Assembly (NCBI GenBank): GCA_030656215.1
Contig: JAUSOD010000073.1
Location: 1-64,000, forward strand
Length of the DNA: 64,000 nt
Direction: 5' to 3'
From: Azoarcus sp.
GTDB lineage: Bacteria > Pseudomonadota > Gammaproteobacteria > Burkholderiales > Rhodocyclaceae
The position numbers and the translations under genes were made by a program. The notes beneath the pieces are model-generated. The model saw nothing but the letters and a program-made list of their open reading frames with translations. It was not told where the DNA came from and made no database searches. This document shows, in pieces, positions 56,540-64,000 of the stretch (position 1 is its first letter; each line of letters begins with the position of its first letter).

Positions 56540-57628
56540 ATGACTAGAACGAACGATCGATATGAATACATGCATCGTCTACCCGCCGGCACGTCCGGCG
56601 TTGCCGCGGCGGGCGCACCGATGATCGGGCATGCCCGCATGAGCTTCGCCCCCGGGCGCCTGGCTGGGGCGCTGGTACCGCCCCTGGTGATCATCGGCCT
56701 GCTCTACGCCGGCCTGTTCATCAAGCCGGCGCCGTCGGGCCAGGCCGTGCCGACCCCGGCGCTCGAGCGCCGCGACGCCTTCTTCGGCCTCGACCTGCCC
56801 GCGCCCGGGGTGATCTGGGCCGCCGGCAGCCGCGGCAAGATCGTGCGCAGCGAGGACGACGGCGCGCGCTGGGTGGTGCAGGCCACGCCCACCGCCGAAC
56901 ACTTGCAGGACCTCGCCGCATGGGATGCGCGCCGCGCGGTAGCGGTCGGCAACCAGGGCGTGGTGTTGCGTACGGTCGATGGCGGGGCGCACTGGGCGGC
57001 GGTGCAGGCGCCGCGCTCGGAGGTCGCCAACAAACTGCTGCGCGTGCTCGCGTTGCCCGGTGGGAGGGCGCTCGCGGTGGGCGAGATGGGCGCGCTGCTG
57101 GCCGGCGAGGACTACGGCCGCAGCTGGCGCCGCCTGGTCGCGGAGCGCGACATCGGCTTCAACGCGGTGGCACGCGCCGGCGACACCCTGTGGGTGGCGG
57201 GCGAAGGCGGCCTGCTGATGCGTTCCGACGACGGCGGCGCGCACTGGCGCGAAGTGGCGCTGCCGGTGGCCGCCAGCCTGACCGGTATCGCCTTCCGCGA
57301 CGAGCGCCACGGCGTCGCGGTCGGCCTCGACGGCACGGTGCTGAGCACCGGCGACGGCGGCGAACGCTGGATCGACCGTTCGCTGCCCTCCGCCGGCCAT
57401 CTGTACGATGTCGCCGTCGATGGCGACGGCTGGCGCGCGGTGGGGGTGCGCGACGTGCTCGTGCGCGGCGCGGCCGACGGCGGCCGGTGGCGGCTCGAAC
57501 GCGCCACCGGCGCCTCGCTGGCGTGGCATTCGAAAGCGGTCGGCCGCGACGGCCGCTGGGTGTACGCCGGGCCCGGGCCTTCGCTGGCGGCGCAGAGCGC
57601 GCCGCGCAAGCGTGGGGGTGGGGCATGA
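56540..57628 (+). CDS. YCF48-like beta-propeller with N-terminal membrane anchor
   Basis: A 362-residue protein: a membrane segment (ALVPPLVIIGLLYAGLFI, about residues 45-62) anchors a periplasmic beta-propeller of YCF48/photosystem-II-assembly type, with recurring S/D-D-G-G/A-W-like turns such as SEDDGARWVV, VDGGAHWAA, SDDGGAHWRE and GDGGERWID. In proteobacterial catabolic clusters such proteins accompany RND transporters and DUF1302/DUF1329 proteins. The start at ATG 56540 follows GAGGAG by 9 bases, and codons 3-8 contain operator 4. A later Met could be used instead. The stop overlaps the transporter start (ATGA). Confidence 0.8.
   Translation: MTRTNDRYEYMHRLPAGTSGVAAAGAPMIGHARMSFAPGRLAGALVPPLVIIGLLYAGLFIKPAPSGQAVPTPALERRDAFFGLDLPAPGVIWAAGSRGKIVRSEDDGARWVVQATPTAEHLQDLAAWDARRAVAVGNQGVVLRTVDGGAHWAAVQAPRSEVANKLLRVLALPGGRALAVGEMGALLAGEDYGRSWRRLVAERDIGFNAVARAGDTLWVAGEGGLLMRSDDGGAHWREVALPVAASLTGIAFRDERHGVAVGLDGTVLSTGDGGERWIDRSLPSAGHLYDVAVDGDGWRAVGVRDVLVRGAADGGRWRLERATGASLAWHSKAVGRDGRWVYAGPGPSLAAQSAPRKRGGGA
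56547..56562. promoter_or_regulatory. TetR-type operator 4 (start of the envelope module)
   Basis: GAACGAACGATCGATA is identical over 16 bases to part of operator 3. It covers codons 3-8 of the YCF48-like gene, 12 kb from the TetR gene. If functional it would let the TetR protein control an internal transcript for the transport genes or block read-through. Confidence 0.55.
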
Positions 57629-60009
57629 AGGACGCGACTTTCGAGAAGCTCGGCGCCTTCGTTGCGCTGTGCATCCGCCGCCGCCTGTCGGTGCTGGCCG
57701 TGCTCGGCACGCTGACCGTGTTCTTCGCCGTGCTCGCGTCCGGGGTGTCGGTGCGCACGGTTTTCTCGGACCTGCTGCCGGCCGGGCATCCCTACGTCCA
57801 GGTCAACGACCGCTACAAGGGCGGCTTCGGCAGTTCGAACATGGTTTCGATCATGCTCGAGGTTGACGAGGGCGACGTGTTCCGGCCCGAGGTGCTGGAA
57901 ACGCTGCGGCGGCTGACCCGCGACCTGCAGCAGGTCGACGGTGTCAATCCGTTCCAGATCATGTCGCTGGCGTCGAAGAAGCTGAAGGAGGTGCGGACCT
58001 CGACCGAGGGCATCGAGATCCGCCCGCTGATGTGGCCGGAGGTGCCGTCCGACGCCGGCGGCATCGCCGCGCTGCGCCAGGCCGTGCTCAACAACCCGAT
58101 GGCCTATGGCCCGTACATATCCACCGACCTGAAGGCGGCGCTGGTGACGGTGGATTTTTACGACCACCTGCTCGACTACCACGCCGTGTTCGAGCAGGTT
58201 CGCGCATTGGCGGCCGCGGCCTCGGGGCCGGGTGTGCGCCTGAGCGTGGTCGGCGAGCCGATGCTGTACGGTTGGGTGGACCACTACCTGCCCGAGACCT
58301 TCCACATCTTCGTGCTCACGCTGGGCGCGCTGGTGGCGCTGCTGTTCCTGATCACCCGCACCTGGCGCGGCACCCTGCTGCCGCTGGCGGCCGGCGCGGT
58401 CAGCGCAGTGTGGGCGCTGGGCAGCGCGCGGCTGATCGGCTACCACCTCGATCCGCTGGTGATCGTGGTTGCGTTCCTGATCACCGCGCGGGCGATCTCG
58501 CACTCGGTGCAACTGGTGACCCGCTTCGATGAAGAGTTCGCGCGCGATCCGGCGCGGCCCGACGCCGCGGTGGCGGCGCGTGCGGCGATGCTGGCGCTGT
58601 TCAAGCCGGGCATGCTCGGCGTGGTCGCCGACGCCGGCTGCATGATGGTGGTGATCCTGACCCCGATCCCGCTGCTGCAGAAGGTTGCGGTGATCGGCAC
58701 GGTGTGGGTGGCGACGATCGCGGTCAGCGCGGTGGTGCTGACCCCGGTGCTGCTGTCGTGGGTGCGCCGGGTCGATGCCGCGGCGCACCCGGTGGACGTG
58801 GGGCCGCTGCTCGACCGCGGCCTGCGCGCCTGCGTCGGCCTCGCGGCGGCGCCCCGCCTGCGCCGGGCGGTGTTGGTGCTGACCGCGCTGGCTTTCGCAG
58901 CCTCGCTCGGCTACGCGTTCCGGATCGAGGTCGGTGACGCCAACCCGGGCTCGCCGATCCTGTGGGGCGATTCCGAGTACAACCGTGATGCGGCGCGGAT
59001 CAACGCCCGCTTCCCCGGCGCAGACCGCATGTTCGTGGTTGCCGCGACCGGCCGCGCCGACGGCCTCAAGGATCCGGCGGTGCTGGACAACATGGCCGGC
59101 CTGCAGCGCTTCATGGAGGCGCAGCCCGATGTCGGCGGCAGCGCCTCGCTCGCCGACATCGTGCCCGCGGTCAAGCGCACATTGCGCGAGGGCAGCCCGC
59201 GTTACGAGGAGTTCGGCGCCACGCCGGAGGAGAACGGTGAGCTGCTCTACCTGTTTACCTCCGGCGCCGACCCCGGCGACCTCGAACGCTATGCCGACAG
59301 CCGTTTCGCCGACGGCGCGGTGACACTGTTCTTCCGCGACCACCAGGGCGAGACGATCCGCACCGCGGTGGCGCGGGTCAAGGAGTACGCCGAGGCCCAC
59401 CCGCTGCCCGGCGGCGGCGAGTACCTGCTCGCCGGCGGCCTGGTCGGCGTGCTGGCGGCAGTCAACGAGGTGATCCTGGCCGGCCAGATCGAGAGCATCG
59501 CGCTGGCGCTGCTGGTGCTGGTGGTGTGCTGCACCGTGACCTACCGCTCGACCGTGGCCGGCATGTTCTTCATGGTGCCGGTGGTGCTGTCGAACACGCT
59601 CACCTTCAGCTACATGGCCTGGAAGGGGATCGGCATGAACATCAACACGCTGCCGATCGCGGCGCTGGGCATCGGCCTTGGGGTCGACTACGCGTTCTAC
59701 ATCGTCGACGGCATCCGCGAGGAGCTGCACAAGCACCGCGATCTCGACCGCGCGATCGCCCAATCCCTGCGCAGTGCGGGCAAAGGCGTGCTGATCACCG
59801 CCCTCACCCTGACCGCCAGCGTGATCCTGTGGGCCGCATCGTCGCTCCGCTTCCAGGCCGAGATGGGCCTGCTGATGGCGCTGTGGCTGGGAATCTCGGC
59901 CTGCTGCGCGCTGTTCGTGATGCCGGCCATGGTGCGCGTGTTCCGCCCGCGCTTCATCGTTGGCGACCTTTCCCGTTCCGTTCCGTGGCAGGTGCCGGCC
60001 GCGGCCTGA
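57625..60009 (+). CDS. RND/MMPL-family transporter
   Basis: A 794-residue inner-membrane transporter with 12 predicted transmembrane helices in two halves (a single helix near 20-40, then five after about 215; the same pattern after about 415 and 620) and two large periplasmic loops. The second membrane block contains GMNINTLPIAALGIGLGVDYAFYIVDG with the proton-relay-like Asp. Members of this MMPL group move hydrophobic molecules such as lipids, hopanoids or aromatic solvents. No membrane-fusion protein is adjacent; the YCF48 and DUF1302 proteins are the candidate partners. Confidence 0.92.
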   Translation: MKDATFEKLGAFVALCIRRRLSVLAVLGTLTVFFAVLASGVSVRTVFSDLLPAGHPYVQVNDRYKGGFGSSNMVSIMLEVDEGDVFRPEVLETLRRLTRDLQQVDGVNPFQIMSLASKKLKEVRTSTEGIEIRPLMWPEVPSDAGGIAALRQAVLNNPMAYGPYISTDLKAALVTVDFYDHLLDYHAVFEQVRALAAAASGPGVRLSVVGEPMLYGWVDHYLPETFHIFVLTLGALVALLFLITRTWRGTLLPLAAGAVSAVWALGSARLIGYHLDPLVIVVAFLITARAISHSVQLVTRFDEEFARDPARPDAAVAARAAMLALFKPGMLGVVADAGCMMVVILTPIPLLQKVAVIGTVWVATIAVSAVVLTPVLLSWVRRVDAAAHPVDVGPLLDRGLRACVGLAAAPRLRRAVLVLTALAFAASLGYAFRIEVGDANPGSPILWGDSEYNRDAARINARFPGADRMFVVAATGRADGLKDPAVLDNMAGLQRFMEAQPDVGGSASLADIVPAVKRTLREGSPRYEEFGATPEENGELLYLFTSGADPGDLERYADSRFADGAVTLFFRDHQGETIRTAVARVKEYAEAHPLPGGGEYLLAGGLVGVLAAVNEVILAGQIESIALALLVLVVCCTVTYRSTVAGMFFMVPVVLSNTLTFSYMAWKGIGMNINTLPIAALGIGLGVDYAFYIVDGIREELHKHRDLDRAIAQSLRSAGKGVLITALTLTASVILWAASSLRFQAEMGLLMALWLGISACCALFVMPAMVRVFRPRFIVGDLSRSVPWQVPAAA

Positions 60010-60056
60010 CGCGCGATGTTCATAGCAGTAGACGACAACACCAAGGAGGAGACGAA

Positions 60057-61574
60057 GTGAAAAGAACGAGGGCATTTTTCCGCCTGCGCGGCGCCGCGGT
60101 ACTGGTCGCGCTGGCACTGGGCACGGGCCTGGCCCGCGCCGAAGGGGAGCCGGCTTTCCATCTCGGCGGCTACGTCCGCCTGGGCGCGTCCGTCAACCTG
60201 CAGGACGCGCCGGAGACGGCGGCCAACGATCGCGGCAAGCTGTCGATGCTGCGTGGCACCCTGCTGCTCGATGCCGACGCCGAGGCCGGCCCGCTGCGCT
60301 TCAAGGGCGTGGCACGCGGGGTGCGGGAATACAAGACCGATTACCTCCGCGATCTGGAGAAGCGGGTCAAGGCTACCACGCCCGGTGGACCCGGCTCGGA
60401 CATGATGGACACCCTCTACGACGAAGGCGAGCTGCGCGAACTGCACGTGGAGTTCGAGCCCACCGACCGGATCCAGGTCCGCCTCGGCAAGCAGCAGGTG
60501 GTGTGGGGCGAAACCGACTTCTTCCGCGCGATGGACGTGGTGCACGGCTTCGACTACCGCTGGCGCGCCTTCCTAGAGCCGGAGAACGAGGAACTGCGCA
60601 AGCCGCTGATTCTGGCCAACATGACCGTGCAGGTGCCGGAGGCCGACGGCGCGCTGCAGCTCCTGTTCCGGCCCGGCTGGGACCGCAAGGAGGACATCGG
60701 CAACACCATCGACCTTGCCGGCGGGCGCTGGAGACCGCAGCCCTACCGCGGCTCGGACACCCTGTCGGCCACCCGCTACGATGCTCGCCACCCCGCGGGC
60801 GACGTCCGCGACAAGACCTGGGGCGTGCGCTGGGCGGGGCGGGGCGGGGCGGTCAACTATTCGCTCGCCTACCTCAAGACCTACAACCCCGATCCGGTGC
60901 TGAACTCCGCCTTTGTGCCCTACAAGAAGGCGCCGGAGGGTCTGCTCGGCGACTGGATCAACCCGCAGAACGACGTGTTCGGTGCCACCGTATCCGGCTA
61001 CCTGCAGTCGATCGACGCGGTGCTGAGCACCGAGCTGGTCTATACCAAGGGCGCCGCGTTCAACGTCGGCAGCCAGAGCATGTGGCCCGGCGTGCTGCCC
61101 GAGGGGCTGGGTGGCATCGTGCGGCGCGACACCTTCACCTCGATGTTCCGCATGGACAAGAACCTCGACCTGCGCAACGTCCTGGGCACCAGCAAGCTGT
61201 CGATGTTCTCGGTGCAATTCTTCAATACCCGCATCCTCGACTTCGATAAGGCCGACGACATCGTCATGAACGTCGGCTACCCCACGCGGCGCAAGCACGA
61301 TTCGGCGCTGCTGACCGCACTGCTCGCGATGAGCTACGACGGCGACCGCATCAACCCGCAGCTCGCCGCGGGTTGGGACGTGAGCTACGGCGGCGGCTTC
61401 CTGATCCCCAGCGTCGACATCGTGATGGGCGACCACTGGCGGCTGAAGGTCGAGGCCGACCTGTTCTTCGGCGGCAATCCGCGTCGCCCCGGCGACCTCG
61501 ACGGCTCCACCAGCACGATGGGCTATTTCCGCGACAACAACCAGCTCTACCTGCGCCTGACGCGCCAGTTCTGA
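60057..61574 (+). CDS. DUF1302 family outer-membrane protein
   Basis: A 505-residue exported protein; signal peptide ends at LARAEGE (about residue 30). Family traits are FHLGGYVRLGASVNLQ and RIQVRLGKQQVVWGETDFFRAMDVVHGFDYRWRAFLEPENEELRKP (read in parts), and a final aromatic residue (LRLTRQF), which is an outer-membrane beta-barrel insertion signal. It is probably a porin-like channel for the hydrophobic substrate. The start is GTG with AAGGAGGAG 5 bases upstream. Confidence 0.86.
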   Translation: MKRTRAFFRLRGAAVLVALALGTGLARAEGEPAFHLGGYVRLGASVNLQDAPETAANDRGKLSMLRGTLLLDADAEAGPLRFKGVARGVREYKTDYLRDLEKRVKATTPGGPGSDMMDTLYDEGELRELHVEFEPTDRIQVRLGKQQVVWGETDFFRAMDVVHGFDYRWRAFLEPENEELRKPLILANMTVQVPEADGALQLLFRPGWDRKEDIGNTIDLAGGRWRPQPYRGSDTLSATRYDARHPAGDVRDKTWGVRWAGRGGAVNYSLAYLKTYNPDPVLNSAFVPYKKAPEGLLGDWINPQNDVFGATVSGYLQSIDAVLSTELVYTKGAAFNVGSQSMWPGVLPEGLGGIVRRDTFTSMFRMDKNLDLRNVLGTSKLSMFSVQFFNTRILDFDKADDIVMNVGYPTRRKHDSALLTALLAMSYDGDRINPQLAAGWDVSYGGGFLIPSVDIVMGDHWRLKVEADLFFGGNPRRPGDLDGSTSTMGYFRDNNQLYLRLTRQF

Positions 61575-61601
61575 GCCGGCACCCGATCCAAGGAGGAGAC
61601 A

Positions 61602-62858
61602 ATGAAAACGATCCCAAGCGTGGCCCGACACCTGTGCGCAGGCCTGGCTGCATTGCTGTTCGCGGGCGTGGCGCTCGCCGCCGAACTGCCCCCGGGCACG
61701 GTCATCAATGCGGCCAATCTCGACCAGCTCAAGGCCGACACTTTCGAGGGCAAGCCGATCGCCAGCCTGCTGACCGACAAGACCGAGCTGATGATCCGCA
61801 ACCACGGCCTCGCCATCAAGCTGCGCCGCTCCGAGCCGATCGCGGTCGACCCGCGACTCGAGGCAGCGACCCGCAAGTATGCCGGCGAAGTCAGCTTCGA
61901 TGCCGCCACCCGCACGGTCAAGGGCTGGAAAGCCGGGCTGCCGTTTCCCGCGGTGCGCGAGGATGATCCGCACGGCGGCGAGAAGCTGATCTGGAACATG
62001 CGCTACAGCTCGATGATGGGCGACCAGCCGATCGAGGACCTGCACTTCCTGATGATGGACTTCGACAAGGGCCTCGATCGCATCCAGAAATGGCAGATCA
62101 AGCGCTACATGATGGTCGGCCGCCTGACCGGGGACCGCACCACCGAGGGAGACGGCAGCGAATACTCGCGCACCCTGCTGTACGCGACCTACCCGCACGA
62201 CATCCGCGGCGTCGGCACCTTCACCATCCGCTATTCGGACGCGGCCAAGGTCGATGACAGCTGGGTGTATGTCAAGTCGGTTCGGCGCGTGCGCCGCCTG
62301 TCCGGCAATGCGTGGATGGACCCGATCGGCGGCACTGTATCGCTGAACGACGACATCGACGGTTGGGATTCGCCGCCATCGTGGTACCGCCAGGTCCGGC
62401 TGGTCGGCAAGCGCTGGATCCTCGCGGTGGCGCACGGTAAGCCGACGCTGGTCCCGGGCAAGGCGAGCAACGAGGAAACCTATCCGCAGGTGGACTTCAA
62501 GACCCCGCCCTACATCAGCAGCCACGACGAATGGGAGCCGCGCGAAGTGTGGGTGATCGAGGGTATCCCGCCCGATGAGCACCCTTACGGGCGCAAGGTG
62601 GTCTACATGGACACCGCCTTCCCGCGCATCTACCAGGCTGAGATGTACGACAAGAAGGGCGAGTTCTGGAAGTTCTTCAACTGGCACCACAGCGTGGTCG
62701 CGGGCAAGGACGGTTTTCGCGCGATCGGACCGCTGCAAGGCGAGCAGGTGGATCTGAAGGCGCGCAAGGCAACGATCTTCGTCGGCGACCTGCGGGTCAA
62801 CGAACCGATGACGGCCGATGACGTCACCCTCGGCAAGCTGGAGGCGGCCGGACGTTGA
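61602..62858 (+). CDS. DUF1329 family periplasmic protein (LolB-fold-like)
   Basis: A 418-residue exported protein with signal peptide MKTIPSVARHLCAGLAALLFAGVALAAELP (read in parts, cleavage near residue 28). DUF1329 proteins have a fold related to the lipoprotein-sorting carriers LolA/LolB and are nearly always encoded beside DUF1302 proteins. Traits include WNMRYSSMMGDQPIED, VRRVRRLSGNAW and DDIDGWDSPPSWY. A role as periplasmic carrier between the outer-membrane channel and the RND pump is inferred. It is the last gene before the terminator. Confidence 0.87.
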   Translation: MKTIPSVARHLCAGLAALLFAGVALAAELPPGTVINAANLDQLKADTFEGKPIASLLTDKTELMIRNHGLAIKLRRSEPIAVDPRLEAATRKYAGEVSFDAATRTVKGWKAGLPFPAVREDDPHGGEKLIWNMRYSSMMGDQPIEDLHFLMMDFDKGLDRIQKWQIKRYMMVGRLTGDRTTEGDGSEYSRTLLYATYPHDIRGVGTFTIRYSDAAKVDDSWVYVKSVRRVRRLSGNAWMDPIGGTVSLNDDIDGWDSPPSWYRQVRLVGKRWILAVAHGKPTLVPGKASNEETYPQVDFKTPPYISSHDEWEPREVWVIEGIPPDEHPYGRKVVYMDTAFPRIYQAEMYDKKGEFWKFFNWHHSVVAGKDGFRAIGPLQGEQVDLKARKATIFVGDLRVNEPMTADDVTLGKLEAAGR

Positions 62859-62911
62859 ACGGCAGCGGTACACGGCGAATCACAGGAAAAGGGATGGTGT
62901 CCCTTCCTCTT

Positions 62912-62938
62912 TGCCCGGCTTCGGCCGGGCATTTTTTT
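62912..62938 (+). terminator. Rho-independent terminator of the ketone cluster
   Basis: Stem TGCCCGGC / GCCGGGCA with a TTCG tetraloop followed by seven T residues, 54 bases after the DUF1329 stop. Confidence 0.92.
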
Positions 62939-63089
62939 GCGCGCCGATGAACAAGAATCGGATAGAAGGCGCTGCCGAGCAGGGCGAGTGGGCCTGAAAC
63001 CGCGAAGCTCTTGTGATTAAGGCAAAGTGACGCAAATCCGGTGGTTGTGCAGTGAAGGAGTTCGTTCCTACCTAGGGAGATTTCGCCCT

Positions 63090-63941
63090 GTGCGGGAAAG
63101 GGCGACGGTGCAAAGCCGGAGCACGAAGCCAGCAGAGGCCGTAGTAACTGGGGGCTGCGCCGGCGAGGCCGAAACCGCTGATGAAGGGCCGAACGAGCAG
63201 GAGGGCCGAAAGCCGTGTCGCTCAGACGTGCAGTGCATCAGAAGCCTGGTCAGACGGGGCGCAACGCGGGAGGGCGCGGTGAAGCCAGGCCTGAAGCGGT
63301 GTGTGATCAAGCACGGTCGGCGCGGCGTGGAACTGGAAGCCTGGGGCGAGATGGCCTGCTCTTGCAGGCGCTCGCGAGCGCGAACATGGAGGCGGCGTGG
63401 AAGCGCGTCAAATCCAATCGCGGCAGTGCTGGGGTGGATGGGTTGTCGATTGCAGAGACGTCGGACTTTCTGAGAACGCACTGGCCGCGGATTCGGGCGC
63501 CGTTACTGGATGGCAGCTACCGGCCTTGTCCGGAGCGCCGCGTCCAGATCCCGAAGCCTGACGGGGGTGTGCGTGAATTGGGGATACCGACGGTGACGGA
63601 TCGGCTGATCCAGCAAGTCCTGCTGCAAGTCTTGCAGCGCAAGATTGATCCGACGCTGTCCGAACATAGCTGCGGCTTCCGACCGGGTCACACACGACAT
63701 CCCGATGGAACGGTTGGTTAGGCGAATCGACAGGGCCGTGCTGCCGCTGATCCGTCGTTACCACTTGGCTGGGATTATGGATGGTTTGGTCATGGAGCGA
63801 GGGGATGCCGCAAGGCGGTCCCCGGTTGATTGCGTTGAGCCGGGTAATGCGAATTGCCTGTTTCGACCCGCTCGGTGCAGACCCCCATGCCGGGTGGTGT
63901 GGGAGGGGATCGGTCAGATCACCTGACCGCCCACTCCCGAT
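63090..63941 (+). mobile_element. Decayed group II intron
   Basis: The 5' boundary is proposed at GTGCGGG (63090), the GUGYG-type start of bacterial group II introns, followed by a GC-rich structured region. A maturase/reverse transcriptase remnant fills the centre. The 3' side (about 63890-63941) reads GGGTGGTGTGGGAGGGG, the typical end of domain V, followed by a domain VI-like stem (CGGTCAG / CTGACCG nested in GGGAG / CTCCC). At about 850 bases it is less than half the normal length, so it must be immobile by itself. Confidence 0.7.
63215..63832 (+). pseudogene. Group II intron reverse transcriptase/maturase, broken
   Basis: The first part reads like the N-terminus of an LtrA-type RT: ANMEAAWKRVKSNRGSAGVDG, LRTHWPRIRAPLLDGSYRP, RRVQIPKPDGGVRELGIPTV, DRLIQQVLLQVLQ and SEHSCGFRPG. 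After FRPG about 40 residues that normally include the first part of the catalytic region are missing and the frame changes. The continuation THDIPMERLVRRIDRAVLPLIRRYHLAG is in another frame, a further shift is needed to read MPQGGP, and the sequence then jumps to the intron 3' domains. The YADD active site, thumb and X domains are absent. Confidence 0.8.
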
Positions 63942-64000
63942 CCGCAAGTTCAACTGCCGGGAGTGCTCGCCCGGTGCTGTGTGCAACCCCGTACGTGTGC

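Noticed and set aside
57112-60117. A 1001-codon open frame on the minus strand opposite the MMPL transporter
   Set aside because: It is antisense to a well-supported transporter; its His/Arg/Gln-rich translation has no family features and arises from GC-rich third positions.
60573-62873. A 766-codon minus-strand frame opposite DUF1302/DUF1329
   Set aside because: Antisense shadow in GC-rich DNA; the plus strand has signal peptides, ribosome-binding sites and family motifs.

Overview
The window is GC-rich chromosomal DNA that most resembles a Rhodocyclales betaproteobacterium (Azoarcus/Aromatoleum/Thauera type). Three things point there. EF-P carries Arg32 and sits next to its rhamnosyltransferase earP. 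The lysM-dprA-smg-topB run lies back to back with def-fmt-htpX. The accessory region encodes relatives of the five-subunit acetophenone carboxylase known from Aromatoleum. The genus is an inference from gene content; there is no rRNA marker in the window.

Housekeeping part (1-43.2 kb). 1-4.3 kb (minus strand): the 5' two thirds of a first-NBD UvrA, a small lipoprotein, efp and earP. 4.3-7.5 kb: rsuA, a DUF1857-type SRPBCC gene and rdgC, flanked by two related AT-rich intergenic regions carrying perfect DnaA boxes. 7.5-9.7 kb: a membrane-anchored retropepsin-like protease and prfC. 9.8-15.2 kb: a complete urease operon ureDABCEFG behind a perfect NtrC palindrome and a sigma-54 -24/-12 element, then a cytochrome c551-like gene. 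15.8-22.3 kb (minus): a four-gene unit made of a ferredoxin-type flavin reductase, an EAL-like/HDOD protein, a histidine kinase and a receiver-PAS-GGDEF-EAL protein. 22.3-27.7 kb: SDR/epimerase, hemJ, a sigma-54 response regulator with its cache histidine kinase, and mobB. 27.7-30.0 kb (minus): fdhD-mobA-HTH/PBP regulator. 30.1-38.2 kb: topB, smg, dprA and lysM (minus), then def, fmt and htpX (plus). 38.3-43.2 kb: a methyltransferase, a double-cache periplasmic protein, tpx, a coiled-coil membrane protein, a GH-A-clan glycosidase and a hemolysin III family protein.

Accessory island (43.3-62.9 kb). An SDR dehydrogenase is divergent from a TetR gene. The TetR gene is followed by a run of genes often joined by ATGA overlaps: two hydantoinase-A-like subunits, a zinc-ribbon gamma-like subunit, an unassigned 267-aa protein, a hydantoinase-B-like subunit, an acyl-CoA ligase, a DUF35 protein, a thiolase and a PaaI-type thioesterase. 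After these come a YCF48-like propeller, an RND/MMPL transporter, a DUF1302 protein and a DUF1329 protein, closed by a strong terminator. Read together this is a pathway: secondary alcohol to ketone (SDR), ATP-dependent carboxylation to a beta-keto acid, CoA activation, thiolysis to acetyl-CoA plus an acyl-CoA, with an envelope module for moving a hydrophobic substrate. Copies of one GAACGATCGTTC-type operator sit at the SDR promoter, at the TetR promoter, before the TetR gene and at the start of the YCF48 gene, tying the parts into one regulon. The substrate is not readable from sequence.

The window ends in a decayed group II intron (63.1-63.9 kb) with a broken reverse transcriptase. No tRNA, rRNA or CRISPR array was seen.
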